From Nocardiopsis sp. NRRL B-16309 (GTDB lineage Bacteria; Actinomycetota; Actinomycetes; Streptosporangiales; Streptosporangiaceae): a stretch of DNA of 64,000 nt. Where the stretch lies: NCBI RefSeq assembly GCF_001279585.1, contig NZ_LGEC01000065.1, forward strand, positions 62,001-126,000. The letters are read 5' to 3'. Position 1 is the first letter of the stretch; every line of letters starts with the position of its first letter. Position numbers and translations under genes: made by a program. Shown here piece after piece: positions 7,851 to 15,404 of the stretch. A model generated the notes under the pieces. That model was not told the origin of the DNA. It saw only the letters and a program-made list of their open reading frames with translations, and made no database searches.

Positions 7851-9077
7851 ATGGCTGAACCGCACCCCCGCCGCGACGCGGAGCTGTCCCTGTCCCAGGC
7901 CCGCCGGATCGCCCTGGCCGCCCAGGGATTCGCCGACCGCCGCCCCACCGGGACCCCCACGCTGGCCCACCTCGGCCGGGTCGTGCGCAGGGTCGGCATC
8001 CTGCAGATCGACAGCGTGAACGTCCTGGCCCGCAGCCAGTACCTCCCGGTGTTCGCGCGCATGGGCGCCTACGACCCCGCCCTGCTCGACCGCGCCACCA
8101 CCACCGCGGCGGGTTCCGGCCCGGCGCGCCTGGTGGAGTGCTGGGCGCACGAGGCCAGCCTGGTCCCGCCGGCCACCCGGCAGCTGATGCGGTACCGGAT
8201 GGAGCGCAACCGCGCCCAGGAGCGCGTGGGCTGGCTGAACGGCATCCGCGAGGAGAGGCCCGACCTCATCAAGACCGTTCTGGAGGAGGTGGGCCGGGTC
8301 GGACCCGCCACCGCCCGCGAGGTCGAGGCCGCCCTCGCGCACGACGCGCCGCGCGTGAAGGAGCACTGGGGCTGGAACTGGTCCGAGGTCAAGAAGTGCC
8401 TGGAGTACCTGTTCTGGATCGGCGACGTCACCTCCAACGGGCGCAACGCCCAGTTCGAGCGCCGCTACGACCTGCCGGAGCGGGTGCTGCCCGCCGAGCA
8501 CCACCTGGCACCGGAGCCGTCGGCGGAGGAGGCCCACCGGGAGCTGGTGGCCATCGCCGCCCGCGCGCACGGCATCGCCACGGAGCCCTGCCTGCGCGAC
8601 TACTTCCGGCTCAAGGGCGTGGAGTCGCGGGCGGCCGTGGCCGACCTCGTCGACTCCGGCGAGCTGGTGCCGGTCCGGGTCCGGGGGTGGGAGCGCACCG
8701 CCTACCTGCACCGGGACGCCCGCGTGCCGCGCCGGGTGGACGCGCGCGCCCTGCTCAGCCCGTTCGACTCGCTGGTGTGGACCCGCGACCGCGCCGAGGA
8801 GCTGTTCGGCTTCAGGTACCGGCTGGAGATCTACGTCCCCGCCGCCAAGCGGGTGCACGGCTACTACGTGCTGCCGTTCCTGCTGGGAGAGGACCTGGTG
8901 GCCCGGGTCGACCTCAAGGCCGACCGGGCCTCGGGGACGCTGCTGGCCCAGCGGATCACGCTGGAGGAGGACGCGCCGCCCGAGACCCTGGAGGAGCTCA
9001 CCGCGCAGCTCGGCGAGACGGCCGCCTGGCTGGGGCTGGACCACGGCGTCGGCGGGCCCGCGCTCACGGGGGTCTGA
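7851..9077 (+). CDS. HTH_42/YcaQ-AlkZ superfamily DNA glycosylase, QxD type
   Basis: A 408-residue winged-helix protein of the HTH_42 superfamily. Characterised members are DNA glycosylases that remove bulky alkyl lesions or unhook interstrand crosslinks (AlkZ, E. coli YcaQ). The N-terminal segment carries LQIDSVNVLARSQYLPVFAR; Q52-I53-D54 matches the catalytic QxD motif of the YcaQ branch rather than the QxQ of AlkZ. Later segments (WAHEASLVP, WGWNWSEVKKCLEYLFW, SPFDSLVWTRDR) are also family-typical. The ATG at 7851 is supported by leaderless spacing from TACGGT. The gene stands alone, not in an antibiotic cluster, so a housekeeping crosslink-repair role is likelier than self-resistance. Exact substrate is unknown. 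Confidence 0.85.
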   Translation: MAEPHPRRDAELSLSQARRIALAAQGFADRRPTGTPTLAHLGRVVRRVGILQIDSVNVLARSQYLPVFARMGAYDPALLDRATTTAAGSGPARLVECWAHEASLVPPATRQLMRYRMERNRAQERVGWLNGIREERPDLIKTVLEEVGRVGPATAREVEAALAHDAPRVKEHWGWNWSEVKKCLEYLFWIGDVTSNGRNAQFERRYDLPERVLPAEHHLAPEPSAEEAHRELVAIAARAHGIATEPCLRDYFRLKGVESRAAVADLVDSGELVPVRVRGWERTAYLHRDARVPRRVDARALLSPFDSLVWTRDRAEELFGFRYRLEIYVPAAKRVHGYYVLPFLLGEDLVARVDLKADRASGTLLAQRITLEEDAPPETLEELTAQLGETAAWLGLDHGVGGPALTGV

Positions 9078-9446
9078 CGAGGGCCTGGGCGGGCCCGTCC
9101 ACGGCCTGGGATCCTCCAGGACCTGGCGGAGGAACCGTCGTGCGGTCGTGGCCGGTTCCGGCCACGGCCGACCGCGGTCGCCAGGACGCGACCGGACCGT
9201 GGACGGCGATCGCCCGCCACGGCGGGCATCGACCGCCCGACCGCGCCTCGCGGGGCCCCGCAGCGGCACGCCCCGGGACGGCGCACCCGCAATGAGCGGG
9301 CCGAACGCTCTTATCCGCGAGCGCCGACAGGCCTAGTGTGCTGAGTAGGGGGTGTTTGGCGGTACGCCGCGTCCCGGCCCGCCGAAGACGGATCCGCGAC
9401 CCCGTGCCGGCCCCGGAGGACACTCCCGTTCACAAGGGAGACAGCC
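9078..9446. promoter_or_regulatory. Gap with candidate promoter for the flavoprotein gene
   Basis: About 370 bases without a gene. TTATCC at 9311-9316 and TAGTGT at 9334-9339 are separated by 17 bp and form a plausible promoter with a roughly 100-nt leader. The ribosome binding site AAGGGAGA lies just before the ATG at 9447. Confidence 0.4.
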
Positions 9447-10880
9447 ATGGCCCAGCTCAAGGTACAGCCCCTGTCCGACACCGCGTTGGCGCGCCTGCGC
9501 TCCGGTTTCGCGGGACAGGTGTTCTCGAACGTGGACGACGGGTTCGAGGAGGCCCGGACGCTCTTCAACGCGATGATCGATACCCGGCCCGCCGTGATCG
9601 CCCAGTGCGCGAACACCGACGACGTACGCCGCGGCATCGAGTGCGCCCGTGAGGAGGGCCTGGAGATCGCGGTCCGCGGCGGCGGGCACAGTGTCGCCGG
9701 AATGAGCCTCACCCAGGGCGGCCTCGTCATCGACACGCGCCGCATGCAGGACGTCACGGTCGATATGGACCGGATGCAGGTCGCCGTCGGCGGCGGCACG
9801 GTCATGGGACAGATGGACGAGGCGACCACCCGGCACGGCCTGGCCACGACCGGTGGCCGCGTCTCGACCACCGGCGTCGGCGGCTTCGTCCTCGGCGGCG
9901 GTTCGGGGTGGATCGAGCGCAAGTTCGGCCTGGCCTGCGACAACCTGCTCAGTGTCGACCTGGTGACCGCCGAGGGCGACCTCGTGCACGCGGCCGCCGA
10001 CGAGAACCCCGAGCTGTTCTGGGCACTGCACGGCGGCGGCGGGAACTTCGGCGTCGCGACCCGCATGGAACTGCGGCTGCACCCGCTGCCGGAGTTCTCC
10101 CTCGGCCTGCTGCTGTTCCTGCCCGAATCCGGACCCGAGGTCGCGCGCGTCTGGCGCGACTTCATGGCGCAGGCCCCCGACGAGATCGGCGGAGGGCTGA
10201 TCTACCTCGTCGCGCAGCCGGAGCCGTTCGTACCGGAGGAGCTGGTGGGCAGGCTGGTGTGCGGTGTGGTGATCACCTGCGCGGGCCCCGAGGCGATGCT
10301 GCGCGACCTGGCCGCGCCGGTGATCCGGATGGGGCCCGAGGTCGAGATGGTCACCGACATGCCCTACGCCGACATGCAGAAGGCGCTCGACGACCCGCCC
10401 GGCTATCGCAACTACTGGTCGGTGGAGCACCTGGCGTCGCTGCCCGATCCGGCGCTCGACAGGTTCTGCGCCAGGGCCGACGGCATGGTCGTCCCCTCCC
10501 CCACGGCCCACGCCATGTGGCGGCTCGGCGGCGCCGTCGGGCGGGCGGAGACCGACTACCCGCTGCCGTGGCGCCATGCCGCGTGGGCGGTCCACCCGCT
10601 GGCGATGTGGGAGGACCCCGAGGACGACGAGCGGGCGATCCAGTGGGTGCGCGACGTCCGCGAGGACGTGCGCCCGTGGGCCACCGGGGACGTGTACCTC
10701 AACTTCACGGGGGACGAGGGGGAGTCGCGCGTCGTGCGCGGCTTCGGTGAGGACAACTACGCGCGGTTGAGCGCGGTCAAGACCGAGTTCGACCCGGACA
10801 ACGTCTTCCACCGCAACCACAACATCCGCCCGGCCCGCGAGATGCCCTCCGCCACGGCCCCGCCGCCCCGCCAGGGCTGA
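9447..10880 (+). CDS. FAD-linked oxidoreductase, berberine-bridge (BBE) type
   Basis: A 477-residue VAO/PCMH-fold flavoprotein. The FAD-binding domain covers roughly residues 45-215, with RGGGHSVAGMS carrying H81, the usual 8-alpha-histidyl FAD attachment site. The second attachment residue of bicovalent relatives, a Cys, is replaced by V139 in GGRVSTTGVGG, so FAD should be held by one covalent bond. The C-terminus has the BBE motif (VYLNFTGDEGE ... FDPDNVFHRNHNI). No signal peptide is visible. Typical substrates are sugars or secondary metabolites; none can be named here. Start chosen by the AAGGGAGA site. Confidence 0.85.
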   Translation: MAQLKVQPLSDTALARLRSGFAGQVFSNVDDGFEEARTLFNAMIDTRPAVIAQCANTDDVRRGIECAREEGLEIAVRGGGHSVAGMSLTQGGLVIDTRRMQDVTVDMDRMQVAVGGGTVMGQMDEATTRHGLATTGGRVSTTGVGGFVLGGGSGWIERKFGLACDNLLSVDLVTAEGDLVHAAADENPELFWALHGGGGNFGVATRMELRLHPLPEFSLGLLLFLPESGPEVARVWRDFMAQAPDEIGGGLIYLVAQPEPFVPEELVGRLVCGVVITCAGPEAMLRDLAAPVIRMGPEVEMVTDMPYADMQKALDDPPGYRNYWSVEHLASLPDPALDRFCARADGMVVPSPTAHAMWRLGGAVGRAETDYPLPWRHAAWAVHPLAMWEDPEDDERAIQWVRDVREDVRPWATGDVYLNFTGDEGESRVVRGFGEDNYARLSAVKTEFDPDNVFHRNHNIRPAREMPSATAPPPRQG

Positions 10881-10910
10881 CCGGGTGCCGGGAGCCGGGA
10901 GCCGGGACCG

Positions 10911-11381
10911 TCAGTGCGGTGAGACCAGCTTCACCGAGGGGAAGTAGGTCCTGAAGCGCCGAGCGTCCCGGCTCAGCAACTGGAGACCACTGACGGCGGC
11001 GTGCGCGCCGATGTAGAAGTCGGGCAGGGTCGACGCCTTCGTACCGCCGTTCCTCCGGTACGTCACGAAGGCCTTTCCCGCGAGAAAGGCCGCGTCCCAG
11101 GGGAGCGGTGAGCGGACGAAGTCGTCGCCGAGTTCCCGTTCCAGGTCCTCCACGCGCGAGAACCTGATCGATATCTCCGCGTAGACGAGCGGATTGATGA
11201 CGAGGGGTCCCTGGTCCGCCGCCTCCTCCAAGGCGCGGACCGACCACTCGACCCACGTCTCGTCCTCGGTCATGATGTCCAGCAGCACGTTCGAGTCGAC
11301 CAGAGTCGCCACGGCGCCGGGGTCGGCCTCCGGTTCCGGAGACCCGGGTGAGGCGCGGGACGACCCGCTGTCAGTCGTCAT
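10911..11381 (-). CDS. PIN-domain toxin, VapC family
   Basis: A 156-residue predicted ribonuclease toxin. PIN acidic residues are visible in TLVDSNVLLDIM (D29), VYAEI, LPDFYIGAHA and LLSRDARRF, matching the metal-binding quartet. VapC toxins typically cleave tRNA or rRNA; the target here is unknown. The ATG at 11381 lies inside the antitoxin's last codons (10-base overlap) and is preceded by AGGGG. The first 23 residues form an extra Ser/Pro/Glu-rich leader, so a GTG at 11312 (133 aa, closer to usual VapC length) is the alternative. It forms a two-gene operon with the upstream AbrB antitoxin. Confidence 0.85.
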   Translation of the reverse strand: MTTDSGSSRASPGSPEPEADPGAVATLVDSNVLLDIMTEDETWVEWSVRALEEAADQGPLVINPLVYAEISIRFSRVEDLERELGDDFVRSPLPWDAAFLAGKAFVTYRRNGGTKASTLPDFYIGAHAAVSGLQLLSRDARRFRTYFPSVKLVSPH

Positions 11382-11607
11382 CCGCGCCCCTGGTGAGGGC
11401 CATGATCTGTTCCGTCGTGAGCCGGACGTCGCCCTTGCCGCGGAGCCGGTCGGTGATCCGGCGCCCGCGGGAGGGCTCGGTCGCGGCACGGACCACGCGC
11501 GCGCCCCTGCCGTCCAGTTCGAACTCGACCTCGTCCCCCGGCCGCAGGCCCAGGTGCCGACGCACCTCGACCGGGACGGTCACCTGTCCCTTTTGCGTGA
11601 GTCTCAT
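11371..11607 (-). CDS. AbrB/MazE-type antitoxin (VapB)
   Basis: A 78-residue swapped-hairpin AbrB-fold antitoxin, expected to bind operator DNA and neutralise the adjacent VapC. The N-terminus MRLTQKGQVTVPVEVRRHLG followed by LRPGDEVEFEL is the classic AbrB DNA-binding barrel. The C-terminal third (TDRLRGKGDVRLTTEQIMALTRG) would form the toxin-binding tail. The ATG at 11607 has no Shine-Dalgarno sequence but lies 6 nt after TACCCT, so the mRNA is probably leaderless. A palindrome covering that -10 is the likely autoregulatory operator. Confidence 0.9.
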   Translation of the reverse strand: MRLTQKGQVTVPVEVRRHLGLRPGDEVEFELDGRGARVVRAATEPSRGRRITDRLRGKGDVRLTTEQIMALTRGADDD

Positions 11608-11613
11608 GGAACC

Positions 11614-11638
11614 AGGGTAATACATCGAAGGTATTACC
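11614..11638 (-). promoter_or_regulatory. Overlapping leaderless -10 and palindromic operator of the vapBC operon
   Basis: A perfect 8-bp inverted repeat GGTAATAC-N7-GTATTACC (11616-11638) overlaps TACCCT at 11614-11619, the predicted -10 of the antitoxin gene. Binding there by the AbrB-type antitoxin would block transcription directly. One arm contains the stop codon of the next upstream open frame. Confidence 0.65.
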
Positions 11639-11879
11639 TCCGAGCACCTCTGGGGACACCGCCGTCCCGAGGCGACGGGGGCGTGCGTTCGCGTCCTTCC
11701 GAGACGATCCGCTCCAGCGCGGTCCCGCCGCCCGCCGCGCGCCGCGCCTGGGCGAACGCCTCTCCGCCGGGCCGCCGCCTCGGGCCCCCTGAGGTGTCGA
11801 GCAGGCCGGCCCGGGCGAGCCGGTCGCGGACGGCCCGGGCCTCGCCACCGTCCTCGGCGTTCCGCGTCACTCGGTTCAT
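11634..11879 (-). CDS. Small orphan protein resembling an antitoxin C-terminal tail
   Basis: An 81-residue frame starting with ATG at 11879. Its centre, LARAGLLDTSGGPRRRPGGE followed by AFAQARRAAGGGTALERIVSEGR, resembles the C-terminal tail found on many actinobacterial type II antitoxins. The N-terminal part (MNRVTRNAEDGGEA) is too short for a full DNA-binding domain. It may be a stand-alone antitoxin piece, a decayed antitoxin, or a third component of the neighbouring vapBC locus. The TAA stop lies inside the vapBC operator palindrome. Family assignment is from memory of similar tails and is not certain. Confidence 0.45.
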   Translation of the reverse strand: MNRVTRNAEDGGEARAVRDRLARAGLLDTSGGPRRRPGGEAFAQARRAAGGGTALERIVSEGRERTPPSPRDGGVPRGARR

Positions 11880-11896
11880 GGCCCGAGCGTACGTTC

Positions 11897-11924
11897 GTGC
11901 CGTGCACGCATGCGCGCACGGCAC
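11897..11924 (-). terminator. Hairpin terminator after the thiolase gene
   Basis: A perfect 9-bp stem (GTGCCGTGC at 11897-11905 with 11916-11924, 10-nt loop) lies 17 nt beyond the thiolase stop on its strand. Confidence 0.6.
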
Positions 11925-11940
11925 CACCGTCGGATCCGGC

Positions 11941-13083
11941 TCAGACGCGTTCGATGATGGTGACGTTGGCCTGGCCGCCGCCCTCGCACATGGTCTGCAG
12001 GCCGTAGCGCCCGCCGGTGCGGTGGAGTTCGTTGACCAGCTTGGCCATGAGCACCGTGCCGGTGGCGCCCAGCGGGTGGCCCAGGGCGATCGCGCCGCCG
12101 TTGGGGTTGACCCGGGCCGGGTCGGCGCCCAGTTCCTCGATCCAGGACAGGGGCACCGGGGCGAAGGCCTCGTTGATCTCGGTGACGTCGATGTCGTCGA
12201 TGCCCAGCCCGGCCTTGTCCAGGGCGATCCGGGTCGCCGGGATGGGCGCGGTGAGCATGTACACCGGGTCGTCGCCGACCAGGGACAACTGGACGACGCG
12301 CGCCAGCGGGGTGAGGCCGTGCTGCTCGACCGCGCGCTCGGAGGCGATGAGCACCGCGCCCGCGCCCACGGAGATCTGGCTGGCCACGGCGGCGGTGAGC
12401 TCCCAGCCCTCGCGCAGGGCCTTCAGGCCCGCCATCTTCTCCAGGGTGGTGTCGGGACGCACGCCCTCGTCGCGCTCGACCCCGGCCAGCGGCGCGATCT
12501 GGCCGTCGAAGTGGCCCGCCTCGATCGCCCGGGCGGCCCGCTGGTGGCTCTCCAGCGCGAACTCCTCCAGCCGCTCGCGCTTGAAGCCCCACTTCTCGCA
12601 CATGAGCTGGGCGCCCCGGAACTGGGAGATCTCCTGGAGGCCGTAGCGCTCCGCCCAGCCCTCGCCGTACAGGGACAGGCCGTTGTCGACGGCGAACTGG
12701 ACGTTGGCGCCCATGGGGACCATGCCCATGTTCTCCACGCCGGAGGCCACCACGAGGTCCTGGGTCCCCGACATCACGCCCTGGGCGGCGAAGTGCAGAG
12801 CCTGCTGGGAGGAACCGCACTGGCGGTCGATGGTCACGCCGGGAACGGACTCGGGCAGCCCCGCCGAGAGCCAGGCGGTGCGCGCGAGGTCGAGCGCCTG
12901 GGGTCCGGCCTGGGTGACACAGCCCATGATGACGTCCTCGACGGCCGCCGGGTCGACCCCGGTGCGCTGGACGAGCTCCTTGAGCACGTGTGCTCCGAGG
13001 TCGGCGGGATGCACGCCGGCGAGCGCGCCCTTCTTCGTGCCGACGGGGGTGCGGACTGCGTCGACGATGAATGCCTCGGCCAC
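11941..13083 (-). CDS. Thiolase (acetyl-CoA acyltransferase)
   Basis: A 380-residue thiolase expected to cleave 3-ketoacyl-CoA at the last step of beta-oxidation, or to run in reverse for acetoacetyl-CoA synthesis. The nucleophile is C89 in TIDRQCGSSQQA. The other catalytic groups are His in GGAIALGHPLGATG and Cys in MCEGGGQ. The N-terminus AEAFIVDAVRTPVG is typical of FadA-like enzymes. The GTG at 13083 is chosen because GGAGG lies 5 nt upstream; the open frame to 13152 runs through the promoter. A palindrome at 13119-13137, identical in plan to one before the dehydrogenase at 16779, suggests common regulation. Confidence 0.9.
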   Translation of the reverse strand: MAEAFIVDAVRTPVGTKKGALAGVHPADLGAHVLKELVQRTGVDPAAVEDVIMGCVTQAGPQALDLARTAWLSAGLPESVPGVTIDRQCGSSQQALHFAAQGVMSGTQDLVVASGVENMGMVPMGANVQFAVDNGLSLYGEGWAERYGLQEISQFRGAQLMCEKWGFKRERLEEFALESHQRAARAIEAGHFDGQIAPLAGVERDEGVRPDTTLEKMAGLKALREGWELTAAVASQISVGAGAVLIASERAVEQHGLTPLARVVQLSLVGDDPVYMLTAPIPATRIALDKAGLGIDDIDVTEINEAFAPVPLSWIEELGADPARVNPNGGAIALGHPLGATGTVLMAKLVNELHRTGGRYGLQTMCEGGGQANVTIIERV

Positions 13084-13118
13084 GGGGCCCTCCAAGGGGA
13101 GCTGGGGTGACGGTTCTG

Positions 13119-13137
13119 AACCGAACTGTATTCGGTT
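13119..13137 (-). promoter_or_regulatory. Palindromic operator AACCGAA-N5-TTCGGTT, thiolase copy
   Basis: A perfect 7-5-7 inverted repeat 36 nt upstream of the thiolase start. The same arms and spacing recur at 16717-16735. The size and symmetry fit a TetR-family fatty-acid-catabolism repressor site, but no regulator gene is present in the window. Confidence 0.7.
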
Positions 13138-13174
13138 TGGCGGTCCTGGCAAGTACCCGGCCCCTCCCGGACGC

Positions 13175-15217
13175 CTAACGCGGCCCCGGGTCCCGGCCGA
13201 GGTCGGCCGCGTCCCCCTCGTCGCCGAGGGTGTCGGAGGTCATCCGCTCCAGCGCGGCCACGACCTCCGGGTGCTCGTGCGGCGCGTAGTCGGCGAGCAG
13301 CGAGCGCAGCGCGGTGCGCTGGGCCTCGAAGAGCGCGCGGACCGCGTCCGCGCCCCGCCGGGTGAGCTCCCACGCGTCCTGGCCGGCCACGAGGTAGGCG
13401 GCGTCGAGCAGTTCCCGGCGCACCGCCTCCCACCGCTCCGCCGGCAGGCCGGTCATCTCCACCAGCTCCCCGGTCCGCAGCGGCCCCGTCGCGCCCAGGT
13501 GGCTGAGCACCCAGCAGGCGCCCGGGGAGACCTCCAGGCCCGCCGCCTCCCGCAGCCGCCGGTACATCGCGTGGGCGCCCTCCCGGCCGCAGGCGCGGAA
13601 GACCTCCCTCTCCACGTGCGCGAGCCCGTCGCGCCCGTAGTAGGAGGACACCGGCGGAATGGTCTCGTCCAGGTCCGGACTGCCCACGGTGGTGCGCAGC
13701 GGGACCTGGCGCAGGAACAGCGCCAGGACGAACCCCGCCAGCGCGACGGGCACCGCCCACAGGAAGACGACGTCGACGGCGTCGGCGTAGGCTCCCAGGA
13801 ACGAGGCCTGCGCCGCCGGGGGAAGCTCGCCCAGGGCGCGCGGGTCGCTCTCCAGGGCCGCGACGTCCACCCCGGGCGGCAGCCGGATCTCGTCCGCTCG
13901 GGCGGCGAGGTCCGCGGCCAGCCGGGCGGAGAACACCGACCCGAACACGGCGGTACCGAAGGCACCGCCGATCGATCGGAAGAAGGTCGCGCTGGAGGTC
14001 GCCACGCCCAGGTCGCGGTACTCGGCGCCGTTCTGCACCACCAGGACGACCACCTGCATCACCAGTCCCAGGCCGAAGCCGAGGACGAAGAAGTAGGCGC
14101 CCATCACCACCTGGGAGGAATCCGGCCCCATGGTGGAGAGCAGGTACAGTCCCACGGCCGTCACGGCCATGCCCGCCACCGGATAGGCCTTGTAGTGGCC
14201 GGTCCGCGTCACCAGCCGTCCGCTGCCGATCGAGGTCAGGAACATGCCCGCCACCATCGGCAGCAGGTGCAGGCCCGAGGCCGTCGGCGACATCCCGTGC
14301 ACCACCTGCAGGAAGAGCGGGAGGTAGGCCATCGAGCCCATCATCGCGAAGCCCACGCAGAAGCCGATGGCCATGGCCACCACGATCACCGGGTTGCCGA
14401 ACAGGCCGAGCGGCATGACGGGCTCGTCGGCCCGGCGGGCCGTCCACCACCAGCCCAGGCCCAGCACGAGCGCGGCGGCTCCCGCGCCGACCACCTCGAC
14501 CGAGGCCCAGGGGTAGACCGAGCCGCCCCAGGCGGCCACGAGGGTCAGGCACACGGCGGTCCCGGCCAGCAGCAGGATGCCCGCGTAGTCCACGCGGCCG
14601 CGCCCCTCCGGCCGGGTCGACGGCAGGACCGCCAGGACGGCCAGGAACGCGACCAGCCCCAGGGGCAGATTGACGTAGAACACCCACCGCCAGCTCAGGT
14701 GGTCGACGAACAGGCCGCCCAGCAGCGGCCCGGCCACGCTGGAGACCCCGAACACCGCGCCGAACAGTCCCTGGTACCTGCCGCGCTCGCGCGGCGAGAC
14801 CACGTCGCCGATGATCGCCGAGGCCAGCACCATCAGGCCGCCCCCGCCGATGCCCTGCAACGCGCGGAAGAGGATCAGCTGGAGCATGTCCTGGGACATC
14901 CCGCACAGGGCGGAGCCCGCGAGGAAGATCGCGATGCAGCCGAGGAAGAGCTGTTTGCGGCCGAACTGGTCGCCGAGCTTGCCCCACAGGGGTGTGCTGG
15001 CGGTGACCGCGAGCAGGTAGGCGGTGATGACCCACGACAGGTGGTTGAGCCCGCCGAGGTCGGAGACGATCGTCGGCAGCGCCGTGGACACGATGGTCTG
15101 GTCCAGGGCCGAGAGCAGCACGCTGAGCATGAGCGCGGTCATGATGACCGCGATCCTCGGACCCTGGTGGCTCCGGCGCTCCCTGCGCTCCCGGTCGTCG
15201 GTCCCGCGCTGCGCCAT
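13175..15217 (-). CDS. DHA2 (EmrB/QacA) MFS exporter with C-terminal winged-helix domain
   Basis: A 680-residue membrane protein. Residues about 20-530 form a 14-helix drug:H+ antiporter; LSALDQTIVSTALPTI and the LGGLFVDHLSWRWVFYVNLP stretch are DHA2 signatures. About 150 further residues (from YYGRDGLAHVEREVFRACG) form a soluble domain with a MarR-like winged-helix pattern (WVLSHLGATGPLRTGELVEM ... WELTRRGADAVRALFE). This fusion is seen in other actinobacterial exporters; its role is presumed regulatory but is not established. The ATG at 15217 follows GGGGGAGAGG. The substrate is unknown. It is transcribed towards the thiolase. Confidence 0.88.
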   Translation of the reverse strand: MAQRGTDDRERRERRSHQGPRIAVIMTALMLSVLLSALDQTIVSTALPTIVSDLGGLNHLSWVITAYLLAVTASTPLWGKLGDQFGRKQLFLGCIAIFLAGSALCGMSQDMLQLILFRALQGIGGGGLMVLASAIIGDVVSPRERGRYQGLFGAVFGVSSVAGPLLGGLFVDHLSWRWVFYVNLPLGLVAFLAVLAVLPSTRPEGRGRVDYAGILLLAGTAVCLTLVAAWGGSVYPWASVEVVGAGAAALVLGLGWWWTARRADEPVMPLGLFGNPVIVVAMAIGFCVGFAMMGSMAYLPLFLQVVHGMSPTASGLHLLPMVAGMFLTSIGSGRLVTRTGHYKAYPVAGMAVTAVGLYLLSTMGPDSSQVVMGAYFFVLGFGLGLVMQVVVLVVQNGAEYRDLGVATSSATFFRSIGGAFGTAVFGSVFSARLAADLAARADEIRLPPGVDVAALESDPRALGELPPAAQASFLGAYADAVDVVFLWAVPVALAGFVLALFLRQVPLRTTVGSPDLDETIPPVSSYYGRDGLAHVEREVFRACGREGAHAMYRRLREAAGLEVSPGACWVLSHLGATGPLRTGELVEMTGLPAERWEAVRRELLDAAYLVAGQDAWELTRRGADAVRALFEAQRTALRSLLADYAPHEHPEVVAALERMTSDTLGDEGDAADLGRDPGPR

Positions 15218-15306
15218 CGCCTCTCCCCCGTCACGCCGTCGCGGCTCCGGTCCGCCGCGGGCCCCGCGCCCCATCGACCGCCTGCGTCCCCTCGCTCCCT
15301 GGCCCA

Positions 15307-15393
15307 CTGCGGCCACAGTAGGAACGCGGCGCGCCCGGGGCGGGGAGGCACCGCGCCCGGGGCCGCGATCTTTGCTCCCGCTTGGCGTCGGCC
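15307..15393. repeat. 87-bp direct repeat, copy 1
   Basis: This segment, between the MFS exporter start and the DUF2207 stop, is about 95 percent identical to 16624-16710, with four visible mismatches, all near the left end. The two copies have the same orientation and bracket the DUF2207 gene. Confidence 0.85.
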
Positions 15394-15404
15394 GGCCGCC
15401 CGGA

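Noticed and set aside
12834..15035. 733-codon frame on the minus strand
   Set aside because: It is the MFS exporter read in another frame, then part of the thiolase; the true exporter frame shows clear membrane helices and DHA2 motifs.
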